The notes under the pieces are model-generated. The model ran no database searches, was not told the origin of the DNA, and saw nothing but the letters and a program-made list of their open reading frames with translations. Below are positions 43,125-51,430 of a stretch of DNA of 64,000 nt, in pieces; positions within the stretch are counted from its first letter, which is position 1, and every line of letters begins with the position of its first letter. Origin of the DNA: Pseudoprimorskyibacter insulae (GTDB lineage: Bacteria; Pseudomonadota; Alphaproteobacteria; Rhodobacterales; Rhodobacteraceae); assembly GCF_900302505.1 (NCBI RefSeq), contig NZ_OMOJ01000009.1, positions 1 to 64,000 of the forward strand, given 5' to 3'. Position numbers and translations under genes: made by a program.

Positions 43125-43598
43125 ATGCCTGATGCAAGCCCGCCACAAGACCCTGCTGAGCTGACCCGGTACATCGAAACGCGCTATCATGAGCGGCACC
43201 GCGAACAGCTTCCCGTGCTTGCCCAGATGGCCGAACGGGTCGAAACGGTGCATTTCGGCGATGATGATGTGCCGGAGGGTTTGTCCGCCCTGCTGGAGCG
43301 GATGATCGGCGAGATGGAAGTGCATATGAAAAAAGAGGAACTGATCCTCTTCCCCGCCATCCGCAAGGGGGGGATGCCCGGCATCGAAAACCCGATTGCG
43401 GTCATGCGTGCTGATCACGACGATCACGCCACCGAAATTGCCGAGATTCGCCGTCTGACCGGCAATTTGACCTTGCCGGCGGGGGTCTGCGGCACCTGGA
43501 CTGCGCTTTACACCGGGCTGGCGGGGTTCCTCGGCGACCTGGAGGAGCATATGCGCCTGGAAAACGATGTCTTGTTCCCACAGTTCGAGCCGGCTTGA
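43125..43598 (+). CDS. RIC/YtfE-like haemerythrin domain protein
   Basis: The 157-aa protein has the di-iron haemerythrin ligands of the RIC (YtfE, DnrN, ScdA) family: YIETRYHERHREQLPVLAQM, EMEVHMKKEELILFPAIRKG, DHDDHATEI and LEEHMRLENDVLFPQFEPA. These proteins repair Fe-S clusters damaged by nitric oxide. It lacks the N-terminal Cys-containing ScdA_N domain of full-length RIC (about 220 aa), so it is the shorter form. It follows the haemoglobin gene by 15 bases in a likely NsrR-controlled unit. Confidence 0.85.
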   Translation: MPDASPPQDPAELTRYIETRYHERHREQLPVLAQMAERVETVHFGDDDVPEGLSALLERMIGEMEVHMKKEELILFPAIRKGGMPGIENPIAVMRADHDDHATEIAEIRRLTGNLTLPAGVCGTWTALYTGLAGFLGDLEEHMRLENDVLFPQFEPA

Positions 43599-43611
43599 GG
43601 GCGCTCGCGAA

Positions 43612-44307
43612 ATGGGGATCACAGACACTGGAAGCCGTTTCGCCTCGCCGCCGTGCCTCGCGGGCGAGATCGCGCCAGACTATTTTGATCCGATGGCGGT
43701 GGATCCCGAACAGGCGCGGGACGTGGCGCGATGGCGAACGTCGGAACGTGCGCGACTGCGCGCCGAACGCCAAGCGCTCAGCGTCAGCGACCGTGCAGCC
43801 GTGGGAGCGGCGGTCTCCAGGCATCTGCGAGAGCTGCTGTTAACGCGCTTTGACGGCGCGCAGGGCAAGGTGATCTCGGCGTATTGGCCAATCAAGGGAG
43901 AGCCCGATCTGCGACCGCTGATGGCCGATCTGCACGCGGCACGTGTCACAATTGCTTTGCCATTGGTCGAACACAAAGCGGCGCCGCTTGTCTTTCGCCG
44001 CTGGACCCCCGACACAATCATGGTGCGGGGGGATTGGAACATTCCCGTCCCGCCGCCCGAGGCAGACGCACTGACACCCGACATAACGCTGGCACCATTG
44101 GTGGGCTGGGACAGCGCAGGCTTCCGACTTGGCTATGGGGGTGGCTATTTCGACAGAACGCTGGCCGCGCTGCGTCCGCGGCCTTTTACCATCGGTATCG
44201 GGTTTCACTCCGCCTGCCTGATAACGATTTTCCCACAGCCTCACGATATTCCCTTGGACGTCATCCTGACCCAAGAGGGCGCGCAAGTTTTGAGACAAAC
44301 ACCATGA
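43612..44307 (+). CDS. 5-formyltetrahydrofolate cyclo-ligase family protein
   Basis: The 231-aa protein belongs to the 5-FCL family: WRTSERARLRAERQALSVSD (the basic N-terminal helix), KVISAYWPIKGEPDLRPLM, TLAPLVGWDSAGFRLG and the nucleotide-binding LGYGGGYFDRTLAALRP. The enzyme converts 5-formyl-THF to 5,10-methenyl-THF using ATP. A genuine ygfA/MTHFS homologue normally sits elsewhere on the chromosome, so a copy embedded in the NO-response unit is unusual. ATG 43612 is chosen because it follows the RIC gene and gives a normal length. It overlaps nnrS by four bases. Confidence 0.8.
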   Translation: MGITDTGSRFASPPCLAGEIAPDYFDPMAVDPEQARDVARWRTSERARLRAERQALSVSDRAAVGAAVSRHLRELLLTRFDGAQGKVISAYWPIKGEPDLRPLMADLHAARVTIALPLVEHKAAPLVFRRWTPDTIMVRGDWNIPVPPPEADALTPDITLAPLVGWDSAGFRLGYGGGYFDRTLAALRPRPFTIGIGFHSACLITIFPQPHDIPLDVILTQEGAQVLRQTP

Positions 44308-45515
44308 GCAGCACAGCTGAGCAAATGCGCGCCTGGCGTGGCCCGGCACTGCTTACATTCGGCTTTCGCCCCTTTTTCCTCGGGGCTGGGGTCTGGGCCG
44401 TACTGATCATGGCGCTTTGGGTGCCAATGCTGTCTGGTGCTCTGACAGTGCCGACGGCCTTCGATCCGGTGTCATGGCATGCGCATGAATTCCTGTTCGG
44501 GTATCTCTCGGCCGTCGTTGCGGGGTTTCTGCTGACGGCGGTGCCGAACTGGACCGGTCGTCTGCCGATTGTTGGCTGGTCGTTGGGCGGGCTGGCTGCG
44601 CTTTGGGTGGCAGGGCGCGTTGCCGTAGGGCTGTCGCTGCTGCTGCCGCCTCTCGTGGTCGCCGTCGTCGACCTCGCGATGCCGGTCGCCCTTGGGTTTG
44701 TGATCGCGCGCGAGATTGTCGCGGGCAAGAATTGGAAGAACCTTATCGTTCTCGGCATGCTGGCCGCGTTCACGCTTGCCAATGCGCTGTTTCATTGGGA
44801 GGCCGCGACTGGCTCCTATGCCGCGCAAGGCTATGGCCTGCGCCTGGGGCTTGTCGCTGGCGTGATGATGATCGCCGTGATTGGCGGGCGGATTGTGCCG
44901 TCTTTCACGCGCAACTGGCTCGTCAAACGTGGTGACGGACAATTGCCGACACCGCCGATGCAGAAACTCGACAAGGGCGCCCTGCTGCTGCTTCTAGCGG
45001 CGCTTTTGATCTGGGTCGTCTTGCCGGTCCACTGGGTCGCGGGCTTCGCGCTTCTTCTGGCGGGGATTGCGCATGCCCTCCGTCTGGCGCGGTGGGCCGG
45101 GTATCGCACGGGACCCGAGCCGCTGGTTGCCGTTCTGCACGTCGCCTATGCCTTTGTGCCGCTGGGGGCACTCGCCATCGCCGCGGAAACTCTCCGGCCG
45201 GACCTCTTCGGGGCGGCAGCGGCACAGCATATTTGGATGGCCGGGGCGATCGGGCTGATGACGCTGGCCGTGATGACCCGTGCCACGCTGGGGCATACGG
45301 GCCAGCCGCTGACGGCCGGGATCGGAACGGTTGGTGTCTATCTTGCTTTGATTGTGGCGGTTCTGGCTCGGGTGGGTGCGGGGGTCTGGCCGTCCGAGGC
45401 GGACTGGCTGCACCTGATCGCGGGCCTTGGCTGGATCACGGGCTTCGGTGGGTTCGTCATGATTTATGGGCCTCTGCTGCTGCGATTACCGCCGGACAAG
45501 CGACCCGGAGACTAG
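44304..45515 (+). CDS. nnrS: NnrS family haem/copper membrane protein
   Basis: The 403-aa protein has about twelve hydrophobic helices and the NnrS signature residues GFRPFFLGAGVWAVLIMALW, WHAHEFLFGYLSAVVAGFLL, and LGHTGQPLTA near the C-terminus, including the conserved His that would bind haem and copper. NnrS is induced by nitric oxide and raises resistance to nitrosative stress. It is translated from ATG 44304 with a four-base overlap with the 5-FCL gene and precedes nnrU by four bases. Confidence 0.9.
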   Translation: MSSTAEQMRAWRGPALLTFGFRPFFLGAGVWAVLIMALWVPMLSGALTVPTAFDPVSWHAHEFLFGYLSAVVAGFLLTAVPNWTGRLPIVGWSLGGLAALWVAGRVAVGLSLLLPPLVVAVVDLAMPVALGFVIAREIVAGKNWKNLIVLGMLAAFTLANALFHWEAATGSYAAQGYGLRLGLVAGVMMIAVIGGRIVPSFTRNWLVKRGDGQLPTPPMQKLDKGALLLLLAALLIWVVLPVHWVAGFALLLAGIAHALRLARWAGYRTGPEPLVAVLHVAYAFVPLGALAIAAETLRPDLFGAAAAQHIWMAGAIGLMTLAVMTRATLGHTGQPLTAGIGTVGVYLALIVAVLARVGAGVWPSEADWLHLIAGLGWITGFGGFVMIYGPLLLRLPPDKRPGD

Positions 45516-45519
45516 GGAA

Positions 45520-46188
45520 GTGGGCTGGTTGGAATTTGCATTGGCTTGGGTGGGCTTCATGGTCACCCATTCGCTCCCCTTGCGCGCTCCCGTACGGCCG
45601 TGGTTGCAGGCCCGGTTGGGCCAACGCGGGTTCACGATTGCCTATTCTGTTTTGTCGCTGGCCGCGCTGGTGTGGCTGATCGGAGCCGCCGGGCGCGCGC
45701 CTGTCGTGCTGCTGTGGAACTGGACGCCGTGGCAGGCGCATGTTCCACTTGCTGCGATGCTGCTCGTCTGCGTGATCCTGGCGCTCGCCATCGGGCGGCC
45801 GAACCCGTTTTCCTTCGGCGGCGCGCATAACGACCGCTTTGATCCGACGCACGCTGGAATAGTTCGGATGACGCGGCACCCGATACTTCTGGCATTGTCG
45901 CTTTGGGCGTTGGCGCATATCGTGCCCAACGGCGATCTGGCGCATGTGCTCTTGTTCGGATTTTTCGCGATCTTCGCCGCGATCGGCGGGCGTCTTGTCG
46001 ACCGGCGGCGGCAGCGTGACATGGGGGTGGCGTGGCACCGTCTGCATGCCGAGGTGACATCCAGCCTTGGGACTGCCAGACCGACCTCCTGGGGCGCGGC
46101 GATCGTCCGCGGGATCGCTGGCGTCGCGTTTTATGTCGGCTTGATCTGGGTGCATCCATGGTTGTTTGGTGTCAGCCCGCTGGGCTGA
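45520..46188 (+). CDS. nnrU: NnrU family membrane protein
   Basis: The 222-aa membrane protein has about six helices and the NnrU segments FMVTHSLPLRAPVRPWLQAR, RGFTIAYSVLSLAALVWLIG, and GIVRMTRHPILLALSLWALA with the conserved His pair. It is linked genetically to nitric oxide reductase function in Rhodobacter and Paracoccus, but its mechanism is unknown; some members are isoprenylcysteine-methyltransferase-like. The start is GTG 45520 with GGAG upstream. A longer frame starts inside nnrS and is rejected. Confidence 0.9.
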   Translation: MGWLEFALAWVGFMVTHSLPLRAPVRPWLQARLGQRGFTIAYSVLSLAALVWLIGAAGRAPVVLLWNWTPWQAHVPLAAMLLVCVILALAIGRPNPFSFGGAHNDRFDPTHAGIVRMTRHPILLALSLWALAHIVPNGDLAHVLLFGFFAIFAAIGGRLVDRRRQRDMGVAWHRLHAEVTSSLGTARPTSWGAAIVRGIAGVAFYVGLIWVHPWLFGVSPLG

Positions 46189-46200
46189 GAAAACCCATGA

Positions 46201-46214
46201 TTGATTCCGATCAA
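46201..46214. promoter_or_regulatory. FNR/NNR-type box upstream of the CBS protein gene
   Basis: TTGAT-TCCG-ATCAA is a perfect match to the FNR-family half sites, 61 bases before ATG 46276. Expression of the CBS protein gene should therefore respond to oxygen or nitric oxide. Confidence 0.8.
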
Positions 46215-46275
46215 GGCGCGCGCACCGAGATCGGCTACAGTATCTTGCAGCAGTTGATGCATGGAACCGCTTCCG

Positions 46276-46704
46276 ATGAAAACGCTTCGGCAAATCCTGG
46301 ACGAGAAGGGCACGGAGGTCTTCAGTGTGACGCCTGATGCCACCGTTCTTGATGCCATCCAGGCGATGGCCGATCATGACATCGGGGCGCTTGTTGTTCT
46401 GGATGGTGAGATGCTGGTCGGGATTATTACCGAGCGGCATTACGCACGAAGGGTTTTTCTGAAGGGCAAATCCTCTCCCAAAACCAAAGTCAGGGACATC
46501 ATGACAACCCCGGTTGTCTGCGCCGATCCCGGCCAGTCAACCGATCAGGGTCTGGCTTTGATGACGGAAAAGAAGATACGTCATTTGCCGGTCATCCGTG
46601 AGAACCGGGTCATTGGCATTGTCTCGATCGGCGATCTGGTAAAAAGCAAGATCAGCGACCAGCGCTTCGTGATCGACCAACTGGAGCGATACATATCCGG
46701 GTAG
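46276..46704 (+). CDS. CBS-domain pair protein
   Basis: The 142-aa protein holds two CBS domains: DATVLDAIQAMADHDIGALV ... VGIITERHYARRVFLKG and DIMTTPVVCADPGQSTDQGL ... IRHLPVIRENRVIGIVSIGD. CBS pairs bind adenosine nucleotides and sense energy state. No partner domain is fused. An FNR box upstream indicates anaerobic induction. ATG 46276 follows a better context than ATG 46261. Confidence 0.85.
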   Translation: MKTLRQILDEKGTEVFSVTPDATVLDAIQAMADHDIGALVVLDGEMLVGIITERHYARRVFLKGKSSPKTKVRDIMTTPVVCADPGQSTDQGLALMTEKKIRHLPVIRENRVIGIVSIGDLVKSKISDQRFVIDQLERYISG

Positions 46705-46763
46705 CGAGCGCTTTTGTGGTGCCCGGATAACCGGTGACGCCGCGCGTCTCATTTTGAGCCGAA

Positions 46764-46777
46764 TTGCGCCAGATCAA
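46764..46777. promoter_or_regulatory. Degenerate FNR-type box before the DUF6455 pair
   Basis: TTGCG-CCAG-ATCAA matches the FNR consensus in eight of ten positions, about 60 bases before ATG 46838. It is a candidate for weak anaerobic control only. Confidence 0.4.
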
Positions 46778-46837
46778 GGTATTCAGTGATTCTACGCATA
46801 AGGTGAGCATGTGCAACACAGGGGAGGTGTGTCTGCC

Positions 46838-47131
46838 ATGACAACAAGCTTGTGCGAGACAACGATTGGTGCCTTCGAAGAACGCATGGCGCTCAGGCGG
46901 AAAATGCTCAACGTCACGGGTGTCACGCTCCCGAAACGGCGTATGCCGAAGGACGTGGAAGACAAAATTCGCGACACCATTATCAACTGCTACGAATGCA
47001 AGAGCGGCGACACCTGCGCAAGCTGGCTTGCGACAGCGGAGGATGGCGTGCCGCCGCCCGCGTTCTGTCCGAACCGGGACACGATCCTGCGTTTGAAGGC
47101 AGACGGCTACACAAAGGAACCGGGCGCATGA
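46838..47131 (+). CDS. DUF6455 family protein, first copy
   Basis: The 97-aa protein contains KIRDTIINCYECKSGDTCAS, WLATAEDGVPPPAFCPNRDT, the Cys-rich DUF6455 pattern (CYEC ... TC ... FCPN). The four Cys are likely metal or Fe-S ligands; the function is unknown. GGAGG precedes ATG 46838. Its stop overlaps the start of a second DUF6455 gene, so the two form a paralogous pair. They sit between the NO-response unit and the nar genes, so a role in nitrogen-oxide metabolism is likely. Confidence 0.75.
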   Translation: MTTSLCETTIGAFEERMALRRKMLNVTGVTLPKRRMPKDVEDKIRDTIINCYECKSGDTCASWLATAEDGVPPPAFCPNRDTILRLKADGYTKEPGA

Positions 47132-47397
47132 CCATTCGTGAGGCACTTGGCAGCTTTTACGCGGTCCGCGAGGCGCGGTTGGGCCAGATGGGAGATATGC
47201 TTGATATCACCGGAGCGATGACGGCCCTTGAACGCGGGCTGTGTGGGGACTCGGAGCTTCAGTCAGCCGTCATCAGATGTCTGAACTGTCGGAATGACGA
47301 GGCCTGCAAGGCTTGGTTGGCAAAGGCCGAGCACGGTGCTCCGCCACCGTCCTTCTGTCCGAACGCACAGCTGTTTGACGGGCTGAGACCGCGCTAA
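47128..47397 (+). CDS. DUF6455 family protein, second copy
   Basis: The 89-aa protein repeats the DUF6455 pattern: GAMTALERGLCGDSELQSAV, IRCLNCRNDEACKAWLAKAE and PPPSFCPNAQLF, with CLNC, C and FCPN matching the neighbour's Cys. It is clearly a paralogue of the first copy. ATG 47128 overlaps the previous stop by four bases. It is transcribed toward the AhpD-like gene, which is on the opposite strand. Confidence 0.75.
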   Translation: MTIREALGSFYAVREARLGQMGDMLDITGAMTALERGLCGDSELQSAVIRCLNCRNDEACKAWLAKAEHGAPPPSFCPNAQLFDGLRPR

Positions 47398-47403
47398 GTC
47401 ACT

Positions 47404-47718
47404 TTACGCGCCGAGAACGTCCTCGATCCAGGTTTTGGCCGCCACGGCCCGCGGCAGGCCCAGCGTGCCGATCGCCAGTAGCGCCACTTGCGTGAGCGCC
47501 GCATTCTCGACGCCCTCGGTCTTCGCCCGGCGGCTGTGCGAGTGGACGGCCCCTTCGGAGGCCGCCCCGATCGCAAGCGCCAGTTTCACCAACCGTTTCT
47601 CGCGATCGGTCAACGGACCCGCCTCTGCGCAGGCTGCGCCGAGGCTGGAATAGGCGCTCCAGATTTCGGGGTGTTGCTCTGCAAGGTCACCGGCCGCACC
47701 GGGCATGGATTTTGTCAT
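47404..47718 (-). CDS. Carboxymuconolactone decarboxylase/AhpD-like protein
   Basis: The 104-aa helical protein has the CMD/AhpD core DREKRLVKLALAIGAASEGA and VHSHSRRAKTEGVENAALTQ. The redox CxxC of AhpD is replaced by VHSH, so a thiol peroxidase role is unlikely. ATG 47718 is preferred over 47745, because the longer frame would overlap the narR-like gene. It is 10 bases downstream of that gene and probably co-transcribed with it. Confidence 0.75.
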   Translation of the reverse strand: MTKSMPGAAGDLAEQHPEIWSAYSSLGAACAEAGPLTDREKRLVKLALAIGAASEGAVHSHSRRAKTEGVENAALTQVALLAIGTLGLPRAVAAKTWIEDVLGA

Positions 47719-47728
47719 TGGACGCTCC

Positions 47729-48424
47729 TCACGTTGTATGATCATCGATCAGGGGATTGGGCTTTGCGAACCGGGCAAGGTCATCGGGATCGACGATTGA
47801 GATATGGTTCGAGGAGACCTTTACGCCATAGGGCTCAAGGCCTTTGAAGGCGCGGCTCAGGTTTTCCGGTGTCATGCCGAGAAAGGAAGCCAGACGCCTT
47901 TTCTCCATTGTCAGGTCGAACTCGGTCGACCCGGAAAGCGTTTGCTGACGCAGGATGTAGTTGGCCAGCCGCTCCAGCGACGTGCGCAGTTTCAGATCCT
48001 TGGTGTTCTTGACGACCGACCGATAGCACTGCGCCAATTCAGTCACGATCGCCCGTGCGAAGGCGGGGTCCTTGGAAAAGATTTGCCGCACGTCCGTGGA
48101 AGGAACTAACACGATACGGCTTCTTTCCAATGTGCGGGCGGACATCAGATAGGGAAGGTCGTTGATGGTTGCCGCAAGGATGAAGGTCGAGATCGGCCGC
48201 ACCGTGGCCATCGAACTCTCGCGGCCGTTCCAGGACGAATAAAGATCGACGGATCCGGTCAGAACGACATGTAGGAAATCAGGCCGGTCTTCTTCATGGA
48301 TCAGATCGATGCGTGGCGGGAAATTCTGCACATAGGCGCCCCGCATCAGGGCATCAAAATTTGCCTCTTCCATCTCCGCGAACAGCTCGAGCGCGCGAAT
48401 GTCTTCTTCATACGACTCAGGCAT
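47729..48424 (-). CDS. narR: NarR-like Crp/Fnr family regulator
   Basis: The 231-aa regulator has the cyclic-nucleotide-binding-like fold (LIHEEDRPDFLHVVLTGSVD) and a C-terminal HTH (LTMEKRRLASFLGMTPENLS followed by RAFKGL). It lacks the N-terminal Cys cluster of FNR, so it should not sense oxygen with an Fe-S centre. In Paracoccus, narR lies divergent to narK-narGHJI and activates it in response to nitrate or nitrite; the arrangement is the same here. Its own promoter and that of narK hold FNR-type boxes at 48475-48488 and 48588-48601. Alternatively it is a Dnr/Nnr-type haem NO sensor. Confidence 0.8.
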   Translation of the reverse strand: MPESYEEDIRALELFAEMEEANFDALMRGAYVQNFPPRIDLIHEEDRPDFLHVVLTGSVDLYSSWNGRESSMATVRPISTFILAATINDLPYLMSARTLERSRIVLVPSTDVRQIFSKDPAFARAIVTELAQCYRSVVKNTKDLKLRTSLERLANYILRQQTLSGSTEFDLTMEKRRLASFLGMTPENLSRAFKGLEPYGVKVSSNHISIVDPDDLARFAKPNPLIDDHTT

Positions 48425-48474
48425 TGCAGACTTCGCGGCTCCCGATCCCTTTTTGACATATGTTTCGTCAATAA

Positions 48475-48488
48475 TTGATAAATGTCAA
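48475..48488. promoter_or_regulatory. FNR-type box, narR side
   Basis: TTGAT-AAAT-GTCAA matches the FNR-family consensus except for one position and lies about 50 bases before the narR-like start. Confidence 0.6.
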
Positions 48489-48587
48489 TCAACAGTATGA
48501 CCTTTGCCGGACCCGAACTTGATCGCCGCGTGCACCGACTTGATAAATCTGCATAACATATTTATTTTGCTGTATTTTTCTGTTTTC

Positions 48588-48601
48588 TTGATCCAGATCA
48601 A
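48588..48601. promoter_or_regulatory. FNR-type box, narK side
   Basis: TTGAT-CCAG-ATCAA is a perfect FNR-family site 83 bases before the narK start and lies between divergent narR and narK. NarR, Nnr or FNR could bind it. Confidence 0.85.
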
Positions 48602-48684
48602 GCACCGTTCACGCGACCTCCGCCACACCTGTCCGCAAGCCCGCAAAGGGCATTCTTGCCGTACAGATGCCAGGAGGACATGCC

Positions 48685-51417
48685 ATGGACAGTGCCGGAA
48701 CCGTCCCAAGATCAGACCAGAACAGAGCCCTCGCGCTCAGCACGATCGCCTTCACAGCCTGTTTTGCCGTCTGGACCATTTTTTCGATCATCGGGGTCGG
48801 CATCAAGGCCGAGCTCGGTCTCAACGAGGCTCAGTTCGGCCTGTTGGTGGCAACACCGATCCTGACTGGCTCGATCTCGCGACTGTTCCTGGGGGTCTGG
48901 ACCGAGAAATACGGTGGACGTCTGGTATTCACCGCACAGATGCTGCTGACGGCGCTGGCCACATGGGCGCTGACATTCGCGTCAACCTACATCATGTATC
49001 TGGTCGCGGCGCTTGGTATCGGTTTGGCTGGCGGCTCCTTCATCATCGGCGTGGCCTACGTGTCTCGGTTCTACGATGCGGGCCATCAGGGGACGGCACT
49101 CGGCATTTTCGGGGCGGGCAACGTGGGAGCCGCGGTCACCAAGTTCGTCGCCCCCTTCGTCATGGTGGCTTACGGCTGGCAGGGCGTCGCGCATGTCTGG
49201 GCGATCGGGCTGGCGGTCATGGCCGTCATCTTCTTTCTGTTCGCCAAGGACGATCCGGAACTGGTGGCGCGGCGTAAATCCGGCGTCAAGGCGCCGAGCC
49301 TCACCCAGCAGTTCGCGCCGCTCCGGAACCTCCAGGTCTGGCGCTTCTCGCTTTATTACTTCTTCGTCTTCGGCGCCTTCGTGGCGCTGGCGCTCTGGAT
49401 GCCGCACTACCTGATTGATGTCTACGGGCTTGATGTCAGGGCGGCCGGGATGGCGGCTGCGGCGTTCTCCCTCTCAGCCTCGCTCTTCCGCGCCTATGGC
49501 GGGCATCTCTCCGACAAGTTCGGCGCCCGCGCGGTCATGTACTGGACCTTCGGGTTCAGCCTCGTGCTGCTCTTCATGCTGTCCTATCCGCCGACGGATT
49601 ACGTGATCCAGGGCAAGGACGGCACCATCACCTTCTCCACCGAGATGGCGCTCTGGCCGTTCATCATCACACTCTTTGTCCTCGGCTTCTTCATGAGCCT
49701 CGGTAAGGCGGCCGTGTTCAAGCACATCCCCGTGTACTATCCGCACCATGTCGGCGCGGTCGGCGGACTTGTGGGCATGATCGGCGGCCTCGGGGGATTT
49801 GTCCTGCCGATCGGCTTTGGTGCCCTGCTTGAATTGACGGGGATCTACACAAGCTGTTTCGCGCTTCTGTTTGTGCTGGTCGCGATTGCACTCGGCTGGA
49901 TGCACCTGTCGGTGCGCGCGATGGAGCGGGCGGCGCATGGTCCCGCACTCGATGCGCTCCCCGAGCTGCCCGAGATGCAGGAGATCCACTCACCCGAGAA
50001 AACGGCCATGCCCCGGACGCTGACCGAGTGGCAGCCCGAGAACGCCGACTTCTGGCAGCAGAAAGGGCGCGCCGTCGCCCGCCGCAATCTGTGGATCTCG
50101 ATCCCGGCGCTGCTCCTGGCCTTCTCGGTCTGGATGGTCTGGTCGATGGTTGTGGCCCGCTTGCCCGCCATCGGGTTCGACTTCACCTCGTCCCAGTTGT
50201 TCTGGCTGGCTGCCCTGCCCGGCCTGTCGGGCGCGACTTTGCGCATCTTCTACAGTTTCATGGTGCCGATCTTCGGCGGCAGGCTTTGGACAACTCTGTC
50301 AACGGCATCGCTGCTGCTACCGGCCATCGGGATCGGCTATGCCGTTCAGAACCCCGAAACGCCCTATCTGATCTTCCTCGCCCTGGCACTTCTGTGTGGC
50401 CTCGGTGGCGGCAACTTTGCCTCCTCCATGGCCAACATCGCCTATTTCTTCCCGAAAGCGGAGAAGGGGAATGCGCTGGCACTGAATGCGGGTCTCGGCA
50501 ACCTCGGTGTCTCGGTCATGCAATTCCTCGTGCCGATCGTGATCACCGCCGGTGTATTCGGTGCCATGGGCGGATCGCCAGTCACTTTGGATGACGGCAG
50601 CCAGCTCTGGATGCAGAACGCAGGCTTTGTCTGGGTGCCCTTCATCCTCGTCGCCACGGCGGCAGCCTGGCTTGGCATGAACGACATTGCCGACGCCAAG
50701 GCCAGCTTCCGCGATCAGGCGATTATCTTCAGCCGCTTCCACAACTGGGTCATGTGTGTGCTCTACACCGGCACCTTCGGCAGCTTCATCGGCTACTCGG
50801 CCGGGTTTCCGCTGCTGACACGGTTGATGTTCCCGGAAGTGAATGCATTGCAATACGTGTTCCTTGGACCCCTCGTTGGAGCGCTGAGCCGCGCGGGCAC
50901 GGGCTGGATCAGCGACCGTTTCGGCGGCGGGCGGGTCACCTTCTGGACCTTCGCCGGCATGATCGTCGCGGTCTTCGGGGTGATCTCCTTCCTGCCGTCG
51001 GACGGGCAGGGCGGCAGCTTCATGGGCTTCTTTGCCTGCTTCATGGCTCTGTTCTTCCTGACCGGCGTGGGCAACGCCTCCACCTTCCAGATGATCCCCG
51101 CGATCATGGGACGCGAGATCCCGCGCCTGATGCCGGAACTCGATGCGGTGGCAAGCCGTAGGCAGGCCGAACGCGAAAGCGCTGCCATCATCGCCTTTAC
51201 CTCGGCGATCGCGGCTTACGGGGCCTTCTTCATCCCCAAACTCTACGGCACGTCGATTGCCATGACCGGAGCCCCGAATGGCGCGCTCTGGGCCTTCCTC
51301 GGCTTCTACGTGATCTGCCTGGTCGTGACCTGGGTCTACTACACCCGGCCCGGCGGGCTTCTCTATGACATTGAACGCGGTCGCGGCACAGGTGCCGCTG
51401 CGCAACCTGCTGAATAA
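48685..51417 (+). CDS. narK: NarK1-NarK2 fused nitrate/nitrite transporter
   Basis: The 910-aa protein is two MFS nitrate transporters in one chain. The first half (about 15-420) has FTACFAVWTIFSIIGVGIKA, GRLVFTAQMLLTALATWALT and GAGNVGAAVTKFVAPFVMVA. The second half (about 470-900) has PAIGFDFTSSQLFWLAALPG, NAGLGNLGVSVMQFLVPIVI and TGVGNASTFQMIPAIMGREI. In Paracoccus the first half acts as a proton-nitrate symporter and the second as a nitrate/nitrite exchanger. ATG 48685 follows AGGAGG. It is the first gene of the nar operon. Confidence 0.9.
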   Translation: MDSAGTVPRSDQNRALALSTIAFTACFAVWTIFSIIGVGIKAELGLNEAQFGLLVATPILTGSISRLFLGVWTEKYGGRLVFTAQMLLTALATWALTFASTYIMYLVAALGIGLAGGSFIIGVAYVSRFYDAGHQGTALGIFGAGNVGAAVTKFVAPFVMVAYGWQGVAHVWAIGLAVMAVIFFLFAKDDPELVARRKSGVKAPSLTQQFAPLRNLQVWRFSLYYFFVFGAFVALALWMPHYLIDVYGLDVRAAGMAAAAFSLSASLFRAYGGHLSDKFGARAVMYWTFGFSLVLLFMLSYPPTDYVIQGKDGTITFSTEMALWPFIITLFVLGFFMSLGKAAVFKHIPVYYPHHVGAVGGLVGMIGGLGGFVLPIGFGALLELTGIYTSCFALLFVLVAIALGWMHLSVRAMERAAHGPALDALPELPEMQEIHSPEKTAMPRTLTEWQPENADFWQQKGRAVARRNLWISIPALLLAFSVWMVWSMVVARLPAIGFDFTSSQLFWLAALPGLSGATLRIFYSFMVPIFGGRLWTTLSTASLLLPAIGIGYAVQNPETPYLIFLALALLCGLGGGNFASSMANIAYFFPKAEKGNALALNAGLGNLGVSVMQFLVPIVITAGVFGAMGGSPVTLDDGSQLWMQNAGFVWVPFILVATAAAWLGMNDIADAKASFRDQAIIFSRFHNWVMCVLYTGTFGSFIGYSAGFPLLTRLMFPEVNALQYVFLGPLVGALSRAGTGWISDRFGGGRVTFWTFAGMIVAVFGVISFLPSDGQGGSFMGFFACFMALFFLTGVGNASTFQMIPAIMGREIPRLMPELDAVASRRQAERESAAIIAFTSAIAAYGAFFIPKLYGTSIAMTGAPNGALWAFLGFYVICLVVTWVYYTRPGGLLYDIERGRGTGAAAQPAE

Positions 51418-51430
51418 GAAAGGACGCCAG

